Both the position numbers and the translations under genes were made by a program. A stretch of DNA of 64,000 nt from Laceyella tengchongensis (lineage in GTDB: Bacteria > Bacillota > Bacilli > Thermoactinomycetales > Thermoactinomycetaceae). The stretch spans positions 15,037 through 79,036 of the forward strand of contig NZ_FXTU01000010.1 in assembly GCF_900182735.1 (NCBI RefSeq). The letters run 5' to 3'. Below the pieces are notes generated by a model. The model had not been told where the DNA came from. It saw only the letters and a program-made list of their open reading frames with translations, and did not search any database. Positions 58,227 to 64,000 of this stretch are shown in pieces (within the stretch, counting starts at the first letter, position 1; every line of letters begins with the position of its first letter).

Positions 58227-59480
58227 GTGCAAAACAGTGAAAAAGAAAAGGCGATTCTTGTTGGATGCGGTCCCAAACGGAATGAATGGGAACTGTTGTC
58301 CACGTTGGAAGAGTTGGGAAGCTTGGCGGAAACATCTGCAGCCGAAGTGATCGGTAAAGCGGTGCAATTTCGTGACCGCCTTGACCCGGCTTGGTTGATC
58401 GGCAAAGGAAAAGCGGAAGAAGTGGCGCAAATGGCTGAAGAGCGGGAGGCGGATCTGGTGATTTTTGATCACGAGCTGAGTCCGGCGCAGATCCGCAATT
58501 TGGAGCGGCTGTTACCCTGCAAAGTGATTGACCGCACGCAGTTGATTCTCGATATTTTCGCACAACGCGCCCAGACCAAAGAAGGCCGGATTCAAGTGGA
58601 GCTGGCGCAGTTGGAATACATGTTGCCCCGCTTGGCGGGTCGCGGCAAAGAGTTGTCGCGCCTAGGTGGGGGCATCGGTACTCGCGGACCGGGTGAGAAG
58701 AAATTGGAAACGGACCGCCGGCACATCCACCGGCAAATCCGCGACTTGAAGAAACAATTGGAAGAAGTGAAAAAACATCGTCGTTTGCATTCAGAGCGGC
58801 GCAAAAAAAACGAAGTGGTTCAAGTCGCCTTGGTTGGCTACACCAACGCGGGCAAGTCCACTTTGCTCAATCGGTTGACGGGAGCAGAGGTGTTGGCTGA
58901 AAACAAATTATTTGCCACGCTGGACCCGACTTCGCGCATGCTTGAGTTGCCTTCAGGCCAACAAGTGATCTTGACGGACACGGTCGGTTTCATCCGCAAT
59001 TTGCCTCATCATCTCGTGGCCGCTTTCCGCTCTACGCTGGAACAAGTGCGGGAAGCGGATCTCTTGTTGCATGTGGTAGACGCGGCGCACCCTGAAGCGG
59101 CCGAACAGATTGCGGCGGTGGAGAAGGTGTTGGAAGAGTTACAGGCGACGGATATTCCCACCTTGATGGTGCTCAACAAAGCGGATTTGTTGGATGGGCA
59201 AGGCATCGAACCCGATGGGCGGGAGATCGTTCGCATTTCCGCGTTGCGGGAGGAAGATGTGGACAAATTGAAGAGGAAAATCGAAAACTTGCTCCGTTCC
59301 AAGCCCATGACCGTCCATCTGGAAATCCCGATTGAGCGGGGAGATCTCCTTTCTGCTTTGCATCGGATGGCAGAAGTTGTTTCTGCCAAGGCGAATGACG
59401 CTTTCATGGAGATAGAGTGCCGTTTGACTGACAAACAGCTGGAGAAATTGCCGTCGGAATTGAAACAGCAAGTTACTTAG
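58227..59480 (+). CDS. hflX: GTPase HflX
   Basis: A 417-residue ribosome-associated GTPase that rescues stalled or damaged ribosomes. The N-terminal HflX domain (about 1-190) includes the glycine-rich LSRLGGGIGTRGPGEKKLE and a coiled helix pair. The G domain follows: G1 GYTNAGKS, G3 DTVGFI, G4 LNKADLL. The start is a GTG with AGGAT upstream, weaker than most sites here; an alternative start was not evident. Confidence 0.95.
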   Translation: MQNSEKEKAILVGCGPKRNEWELLSTLEELGSLAETSAAEVIGKAVQFRDRLDPAWLIGKGKAEEVAQMAEEREADLVIFDHELSPAQIRNLERLLPCKVIDRTQLILDIFAQRAQTKEGRIQVELAQLEYMLPRLAGRGKELSRLGGGIGTRGPGEKKLETDRRHIHRQIRDLKKQLEEVKKHRRLHSERRKKNEVVQVALVGYTNAGKSTLLNRLTGAEVLAENKLFATLDPTSRMLELPSGQQVILTDTVGFIRNLPHHLVAAFRSTLEQVREADLLLHVVDAAHPEAAEQIAAVEKVLEELQATDIPTLMVLNKADLLDGQGIEPDGREIVRISALREEDVDKLKRKIENLLRSKPMTVHLEIPIERGDLLSALHRMAEVVSAKANDAFMEIECRLTDKQLEKLPSELKQQVT

Positions 59481-59508
59481 AAATTTAATCAATAGGAATG
59501 ATGAATCA

Positions 59509-60792
59509 GTGTATAACCAGTTGCGACATGGACAATGGATCGAAAAGAAAGTAGCTGCCGTCGAGGCGAAAATCGCTCCTGTGCTCAAACGGATCGAGCG
59601 GAACGTCGATCGGCAGCAGTGGAAAACGCTGGCCGCATACCGCGAGCATGGGGTGAGCGAAATTCATCTTCAGGCTTCAACAGGATACGGGTATGACGAT
59701 TTGGGGCGAGAGACATTTGAAAAAGTGTTCGCCTCCCTGTTTGGCGCGGAGCAAGCGTTAGTGCGACCCAACATCATTTCGGGCACGCATGCAATCGCCG
59801 CTTGTTTGTACGGAGTGTTGCGCCCAGGAGATGAGTTGATCTATTTGACGGGCCGCCCTTATGACACGTTGCACCAAGTGATTGGAAAAGAATGCGATGG
59901 ATCGGGATCGCTGGCGGATTTAGGCATCGCCTATCGGGAGATCCCTTTGACTTCTGCGGGTCGAATCGATTGGGATGCGTTTCGGGAAGCAGTAAGCGCG
60001 CGCACCCGCATGATCGGTATCCAACGGTCACGAGGATATGCAGACCGTCCTTCCTTCACCATCTCGGACATCCGAGACATGGTTGAGCGAGTACGTGAGA
60101 TTTGTCCCAAGGCGGTCATTTTCGTCGACAATTGTTACGGCGAATTTGTGGAGGAGGTCGAACCGACTCAGGTGGGCGCCGATTTGGTTGCCGGTTCACT
60201 GATCAAAAACCCCGGCGGCGGTTTGGCCAAATCAGGTGGATATATCGCCGGTAAAGCCAAATGGGTGGAGCGGGCAGCTTCCCGCTTGGTTGCACCGGGA
60301 ATTGGCGTTGAAGGTGGGGCGACGCACGGGTATTTGCGCGATTACTATCAAGGGCTGTTTTTGGCGCCGCATGTGGTGGGTGAAGCCCTTAAAGGTGCGG
60401 TGTTCGCGGCGGCCTTTTTGGAAGAATTGGGTTTCAAAACCTCCCCATCTTGGGAAGAAACAAGAACGGATATCATTCAACAAATCCATTTGGGAAGCGC
60501 AGAGTTGTTGGTGGCCTTCTGTCAAGGAATTCAATCGGCTTCCCCCATTGACGCGCATATTTTGCCCGTTCCGTCTGCTATGCCGGGATACCGTGATGAA
60601 GTGATCATGGCGGCCGGAACATTTGTGCAAGGCGCTAGCATTGAGCTTTCGGCGGACGGGCCGCTCAGACCGCCATACATCGCTTTTATGCAAGGGGGAT
60701 TGACGTATTCTCATGTGAAGATCGGCATTGTACAAGCGCTGGATCACATGGCAGAAACGGGCCACATCGCGTTTGAAAGGGGAAACGAGTAG
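59509..60792 (+). CDS. Methionine gamma-lyase-family / aluminium-resistance protein (YnbB-like), PLP-dependent
   Basis: A 427-residue PLP-fold-type-I enzyme of the YnbB family. Conserved parts are the STGYGYDDLGRETFEKVFA segment near the N-terminus, a cofactor-pocket region VRPNIISGTHAIAACLYGVL, the aspartate VIFVDNCYGEFVE and the Schiff-base lysine in GSLIKNPGGGLAKSGGY. The name aluminium resistance is historical; the true reaction is not established, although a C-S lyase is plausible. The GTG start overlaps no ribosome site stronger than AGGAATGATGA. In Bacillus the gene sits between hflX and glnR. Confidence 0.9.
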   Translation: MYNQLRHGQWIEKKVAAVEAKIAPVLKRIERNVDRQQWKTLAAYREHGVSEIHLQASTGYGYDDLGRETFEKVFASLFGAEQALVRPNIISGTHAIAACLYGVLRPGDELIYLTGRPYDTLHQVIGKECDGSGSLADLGIAYREIPLTSAGRIDWDAFREAVSARTRMIGIQRSRGYADRPSFTISDIRDMVERVREICPKAVIFVDNCYGEFVEEVEPTQVGADLVAGSLIKNPGGGLAKSGGYIAGKAKWVERAASRLVAPGIGVEGGATHGYLRDYYQGLFLAPHVVGEALKGAVFAAAFLEELGFKTSPSWEETRTDIIQQIHLGSAELLVAFCQGIQSASPIDAHILPVPSAMPGYRDEVIMAAGTFVQGASIELSADGPLRPPYIAFMQGGLTYSHVKIGIVQALDHMAETGHIAFERGNE

Positions 60793-61277
60793 TGGAATTA
60801 CTGTTGTGGGTACTAGTCTTTTTCTTAATCATACTAGGATTCGTTGGGCTAATCGTGCCAGTGTTGCCGGATGTACCACTGTTGGTGGCCGGCTTTGCCG
60901 TGTATCACTTCCTGATTGATGGCGGGGAGCAGTTGGGTACTGGATTTTGGATCACCACGCTGTTGTTGGCCGTTTTGTTGATGTTGGTGGACTACATTTC
61001 AAGTAGTGTCGCCGTGAAAAAATACGGAGGGTCCACGCTGGCGGTCGTTGCCGCTGTATTGGGGGTGCTGACGTTCCCGTTCATCATCGGCCCGATCGGC
61101 ATTATCGTGGGACCCTTTGTCTTGGTTTTCTTGATGGAGCTGGTAATCAAGAGAAATGCCACTGAAGCCTTCAAAGTGGCATATGGCACATTGGTTGGAT
61201 TTTTAGGCGGGATTTTCGTCAAATTCTTAGTGATGTTGGGTTTGGTGATTTGGTTCAGCTTCTTAGTGATTTTTTAA
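60792..61277 (+). CDS. DUF456 membrane protein
   Basis: A 161-residue membrane protein with about four to five helices and the DUF456 features: an N-terminal LGFVGLIVPVLPDVPLL hairpin, SSSVAVKKYGGSTLAVV in the middle and IIGPIGIIVGPFVLVFLMEL. The function is unknown. It starts at a GTG overlapping the upstream stop, so it is translationally coupled to the PLP enzyme. Confidence 0.88.
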   Translation: MELLLWVLVFFLIILGFVGLIVPVLPDVPLLVAGFAVYHFLIDGGEQLGTGFWITTLLLAVLLMLVDYISSSVAVKKYGGSTLAVVAAVLGVLTFPFIIGPIGIIVGPFVLVFLMELVIKRNATEAFKVAYGTLVGFLGGIFVKFLVMLGLVIWFSFLVIF

Positions 61278-61278
61278 A

Positions 61279-61320
61279 GAACAAAGCCGTTTCCATTGTG
61301 GGAAGCGGCTTTGTTGTTGT
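61279..61320. terminator. Terminator after the DUF456 gene
   Basis: ACAAAGCCG(T)TTCC with GGAA(G)CGGCTTTGT, 6-base loop, followed by a mixed T/G tail. It begins 3 bases after the stop. Confidence 0.8.
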
Positions 61321-61340
61321 TTCTAAAGGCTTCGGCAACA

Positions 61341-61367
61341 AAAAAAAGGACGCTTGCGGAAGCGTCC
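61341..61367 (-). terminator. Minus-strand terminator without a matching gene
   Basis: Perfect 8-bp stem GGACGCTT / AAGCGTCC with a GCGG loop. It is preceded on the plus strand by eight As, i.e. a T run on the minus strand. No minus-strand gene with a start site lies to its right before glnR. Confidence 0.65.
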
Positions 61368-61855
61368 CATGTGAATGAAAGAGTTGTGTAGGTAAAAACA
61401 AAAGGCGCACCATGCAGTGGATGTAAGCCTTTTCATATTTTAAACGATTTTGAGAGGGATTGCATTAAGAAATCATTGCCACCCATGGATTCAGAATAAT
61501 CAATGTTCCAGACTCCAGTTTGGAAACGGATATCACATTGCGGGGCGCCAGTGGGAGGGGGATCGGGACAATTTGCGTTTCAATCGGCTAGTGTTGCAAG
61601 AGGTGTGCCGGTGTCCCTTGCCCGCCTTATTCGCATTCCCACACGCGGGCATGGTTAAGATTGTCTGCGTGGGTTGCTGATCGGGTGCCTGATTGGCGCA
61701 ACCATTCATGGTGTTGATCAACGATTGTGTAGTAAATGAATAAAAAACCTGAGCTGGCGGAATATGCGAAGTCAATCACCGCAATAATATGGAAGCAAGC
61801 GGAAACAAAGGCTATGAACAGGAGCAATAGGTGGTTAAGGGGAAAAAAATAGCAA
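61368..61855. other. Intergenic stretch before glnR, no supported gene
   Basis: Nearly 500 bases with short random-looking frames on both strands. The minus-strand frame at 61627-61827 starts hydrophobic (LLFIAFVSACFHIIAVIDFA) but lacks a ribosome site and a sensible C-terminus. It could be a decayed minus-strand gene served by the terminator at 61341. Confidence 0.4.
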
Positions 61856-61872
61856 TGTCATTTTTCCTTACA
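61856..61872. promoter_or_regulatory. GlnR/TnrA operator upstream of glnRA
   Basis: TGTCATTTTTCCTTACA is a perfect match to the Bacillus GlnR/TnrA consensus TGTNA-N7-TNACA. It sits just upstream of the -35 of the glnR promoter. A second TTACA half-site (61891-61895) lies 23 bases on, inside the promoter spacer, recalling the paired operators of B. subtilis glnRA. Confidence 0.85.
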
Positions 61873-61876
61873 TGCA

Positions 61877-61905
61877 TTGACTAACAAACCTTACATAAAT
61901 ATAAT
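61877..61905 (+). promoter_or_regulatory. Sigma-A promoter of glnRA
   Basis: -35 TTGACT (61877-61882), 17-base spacer, consensus -10 TATAAT (61900-61905), 45 bases before the glnR ATG and overlapped by the GlnR half-site. Confidence 0.87.
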
Positions 61906-61949
61906 GAAGTTGTAAGGCATTCCCGAATAGCTGAAAGGGGGCGCCCTCA

Positions 61950-62351
61950 ATGAACGTGAAAGATGAGCTTCGACGGAACATGCCTTTATTTCCAATAGGG
62001 ATTGTGACCAAGCTGACCGAACTGACCCCGCGTCAAATTCGGTATTATGAGCAACAAGGCCTGATCAGCCCAGAAAGGACCAAGGGAAACCAACGGTTAT
62101 TCTCTTTCAACGATGTTGATCGCTTGCTCCAGATCAAATCTTATTTGGAGAAGGGTATCAACATCGCGGGAATCCGTGAAATGCTCAAACAGTCACAGCA
62201 AGTCCTGGAAGCAAAACGGGAAGCGGAAACCGCCAAGAAGGAGCTGAGCGAGCGCGAATTGCGCCGCATGCTGAAACAACAGATCATCCACCCGAGACGG
62301 GGGCAGATCCCGTTGAATCATGGTGAATTATCTCGGTTTTTCCGCCACTGA
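61950..62351 (+). CDS. glnR: MerR-family repressor GlnR
   Basis: Represses glnRA and other nitrogen genes when glutamine synthetase is feedback-inhibited. A 133-residue MerR-family protein: PLFPIGIVTKLTELTPRQIRYYEQQGL winged-helix domain, NQRLFSFNDVDRLLQIK, a dimer helix, and a basic C-terminal tail that in the family senses glutamine synthetase. AAAGGGGGC precedes the ATG. Its own promoter carries a GlnR box, so it is autoregulated. Confidence 0.95.
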   Translation: MNVKDELRRNMPLFPIGIVTKLTELTPRQIRYYEQQGLISPERTKGNQRLFSFNDVDRLLQIKSYLEKGINIAGIREMLKQSQQVLEAKREAETAKKELSERELRRMLKQQIIHPRRGQIPLNHGELSRFFRH

Positions 62352-62405
62352 TTGTTGCTTTCGGTCAAGATAGCATCTTGCTTAAATGAAAGGAGAACGA
62401 CTGCG

Positions 62406-63743
62406 ATGGCTAAATACACCAAAGAAGATATTTTGCGCATTGTGCAAGAAGAAGATGTAGCTTATATCCGCCTGACATTCACCGATCTTTTGGGAACCAT
62501 CAAAAACGTTGAAATCCCAACCAGCCAATTGCCAAAAGCGCTGGATAACAAAATGATGTTTGATGGTTCGTCGATTGAAGGGTTTGTGCGGATCGAAGAG
62601 TCCGACATGTACCTGTATCCAGATTTGGACACTTGGGTCATTTACCCTTGGGGTGCGGACGCAGGAGGCAAAGTGGCGGGTCTCATTTGTGACATCTATC
62701 TGCCTGACGGTACGCCGTTTGCGGGCGACCCGCGCGGTATCCTGAAAAAAGTGTTGAAAGAAGCTGAAGAATTGGGCTTCACTTCGTTCAACGTGGGGAC
62801 AGAACCGGAGTTTTTCCTCTTCAAGACAAATGAAAAAGGGGAACCGACTCTGGATCTGAACGACAAAGGCGGATACTTTGACCTCGCTCCACTGGATCTT
62901 GGTGAAAACTGCCGTCGCGATATCGTTCTGACCTTGGACAAAATGGGCTTTGAAGTAGAAGCTTCTCACCACGAAGTGGCCCCGGGTCAACATGAAATTG
63001 ATTTCAAATACGCCAACGCGGTGACCACGGCTGACAACATCCAAATCTTTAAGCTGGTTGTAAAAAACATTGCCCGCCGCTACGGGCTGCACGCTACCTT
63101 TATGCCGAAGCCACTGTTCGGAGTGAACGGTTCGGGCATGCACTGTCATATGTCTCTGTTCAAAGGCGATGTGAACGTGTTTTATGATGAAAGCGATGAG
63201 TTGGGCCTGTCTGCGACCGCGCGTCACTTCTTGGCTGGCGTATTGAAACACGCTCGTGCGTTTACCGCGGTGACCAATCCATTGATCAACTCTTATAAGC
63301 GTTTGGTTCCGGGGTATGAAGCGCCATGTTATGTTGCATGGTCTCCTAAAAACCGCAGTCCGTTGGTGCGCATACCCGCATCCCGTGGCCTAGGCACCCG
63401 GATCGAAGTTCGTTCTCCAGACCCAGCCGCCAACCCTTACCTGGCCTTGGCAGTGATGCTCAAAGCCGGTTTGGATGGTGTGAAAAACAAGCTGGCGTTG
63501 CCGAAACAAACCGACCGCAACATCTACATCATGGAAGAGCAAGAGCGTCGCGATGCGGGAATCGAGAACTTGCCAAGCAACCTGCATGAGGCGCTGATCG
63601 AGTTGCAACGCGATCCGGTCATGGTTGAGGCTTTGGGTGAACACGCATTGGCGCACTTCGTGGAAGCAAAAGAAATCGAGTGGGATATGTTCCGTACCGC
63701 CGTGCATCCATGGGAGCGCGAACAATATATGTCTCTGTACTGA
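62406..63743 (+). CDS. glnA: Glutamine synthetase, type I
   Basis: Makes glutamine from glutamate, ammonia and ATP; also the nitrogen sensor that controls GlnR and TnrA in bacilli. A 445-residue GSI-alpha enzyme with VEIPTSQLPKALDNKMMFDGSS near the N-terminus, the metal-site EPEFFLF, the glutamate-binding NGSGMHCHMS and the ATP-site SPKNRSPLVRIPASRG. The adenylylation-site insertion of proteobacterial GSI is not evident. AAAGGAGAA precedes the ATG. Two hairpins follow. Confidence 0.98.
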   Translation: MAKYTKEDILRIVQEEDVAYIRLTFTDLLGTIKNVEIPTSQLPKALDNKMMFDGSSIEGFVRIEESDMYLYPDLDTWVIYPWGADAGGKVAGLICDIYLPDGTPFAGDPRGILKKVLKEAEELGFTSFNVGTEPEFFLFKTNEKGEPTLDLNDKGGYFDLAPLDLGENCRRDIVLTLDKMGFEVEASHHEVAPGQHEIDFKYANAVTTADNIQIFKLVVKNIARRYGLHATFMPKPLFGVNGSGMHCHMSLFKGDVNVFYDESDELGLSATARHFLAGVLKHARAFTAVTNPLINSYKRLVPGYEAPCYVAWSPKNRSPLVRIPASRGLGTRIEVRSPDPAANPYLALAVMLKAGLDGVKNKLALPKQTDRNIYIMEEQERRDAGIENLPSNLHEALIELQRDPVMVEALGEHALAHFVEAKEIEWDMFRTAVHPWEREQYMSLY

Positions 63744-64000
63744 TTTGGCAAAAAGGAGGCTCAAACGAGCCTCCTGAGAATGTTGACAAACCCTGCGAAT
63801 CAACTTTGTTGATCGCAGGGTTTTTGTATATAAAAGGGATATAAACAATTAATGGATGAATATCAACCCATATAAACTTAAAACCACCTCCCTTACCTGC
63901 TCTCGAAAGCAGCATAGCCAACTTTTTTATGTTTTGAGCCACAGCAGTTAGGAGGCATTGCTCTTGAATTTTTGCAAGCCCCCTGTAGCGTGCGTATCGA
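63619..64000 (-). CDS. DDE transposase, C-terminal end (partial, enters from the right edge)
   Basis: On the minus strand, from the right edge inward, the frame reads RYARYRGLAKIQEQCLLTAV then AQNIKKLAMLLSRAGKG. This is the usual end of IS1182/IS5-type transposases (RYRGL...Q...LTA.AQN.KK). The recognisable part ends near 63895. The frame stays open to a TGA at 63619, crossing the glnA terminators and the antisense of the glnA end, so the real element boundary is probably nearer 63840 and the tail is not native transposase. The start lies beyond the window. Confidence 0.6.
   Translation of the reverse strand, partial: RYARYRGLAKIQEQCLLTAVAQNIKKLAMLLSRAGKGGGFKFIWVDIHPLIVYIPFIYKNPAINKVDSQGLSTFSGGSFEPPFCQISTETYIVRAPMDARRYGTYPTRFLLLPRSAPMRVHPKPQP
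63755..63776 (+). terminator. Hairpin after glnA
   Basis: Perfect 9-bp stem AGGAGGCTC / GAGCCTCCT with a 4-base loop and no T run. Confidence 0.65.
63789..63826 (+). terminator. Main terminator of glnRA
   Basis: AACCCTGCGA / TCGCAGGGTT outer stem, extended by ATCAAC-type pairing around TTGTTGA, then five Ts. Confidence 0.9.

Noticed and set aside
62382..63251. 289-residue minus-strand open frame opposite glnA
   Set aside because: Antisense shadow of glnA with His/Phe-rich composition typical of mirrored codons.
1..64000. CRISPR arrays, rRNA or tRNA genes, prophage modules
   Set aside because: No regularly spaced repeats, no rRNA-like stretches and no convincing tRNA fold noticed on reading both strands. 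No phage structural genes; the amidoligase family is phage-named but sits in a cellular operon context.

Overview
The window reads as a chromosomal segment of a Gram-positive, endospore-forming member of the Bacillales. Spore genes are spread through it (spoIIIE-type translocase, spoVS, cotE, spoVK, a GerA fragment), most genes have strong AGGAGG-type ribosome sites, and many starts are GTG or TTG. Regulation is Firmicutes-style (T-box, purine riboswitch, LexA box, GlnR box). Gene order follows the Bacillus tepA-spoIIIE ... ymfF-ymfM-pgsA-cinA-recA-rny-ymdB-spoVS ... miaB-ricA-cotE-mutS-mutL-miaA-hfq-spoVK-hflX-glnR-glnA backbone. A thermoactinomycete-like bacillus is my best guess, but that is inference.

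Left part (1-8.4 kb): the 3' end of a nonribosomal peptide synthetase gene; a threonine T-box leader and thrS; an orphan N-terminal GerA-like fragment; a probably frame-broken small gene; dfrA; tepA and a ylzJ-like gene; a small membrane protein gene; and a lone, oppositely oriented carotenoid-desaturase-type flavoenzyme gene. A MITE-like inverted-repeat element lies before spoIIIE.

Middle part (9-28.3 kb): spoIIIE; a complete nucleoside-type ABC importer (two closely related substrate-binding lipoproteins flanking one ATPase and two permeases, resembling nupNOPQ); then the ymfF-ymfH-ymfI-ymfJ-ymfK block. Where B. subtilis has one ymfM/rodZ gene, this window has four consecutive RodZ-like genes. 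The second has three in-frame stop codons in its extracellular domain. pgsA follows.

Repair block (28.3-36.8 kb): cinA, a DEAD-box helicase gene, a divergent DUF59 gene, LexA-controlled recA, and recX. A four-gene cassette follows directly: an SbcD/Mre11-like nuclease, the N-terminal half of an SbcC/Rad50-like ATPase ending at a zinc hook, a small coiled-coil protein, and the C-terminal half of the ATPase. This split Rad50-type machine in a recA-recX operon is the most interesting system here.

Right part (37-64 kb): rny, ymdB, spoVS with a sigma-H promoter, a membrane dipeptidase, a 2-oxoacid:ferredoxin oxidoreductase pair, an MBL-fold hydrolase, xpt under a guanine riboswitch, a truncated acetyltransferase gene, miaB, ricA, cotE, a phiEco32-type amidoligase, mutS-mutL, an rRNA-methyltransferase-like gene, miaA, hfq, spoVK, hflX, an aluminium-resistance/methionine-lyase-like PLP enzyme, a DUF456 protein, and glnR-glnA with a GlnR box. 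The last ~150 bases hold the C-terminal end of a transposase on the minus strand.
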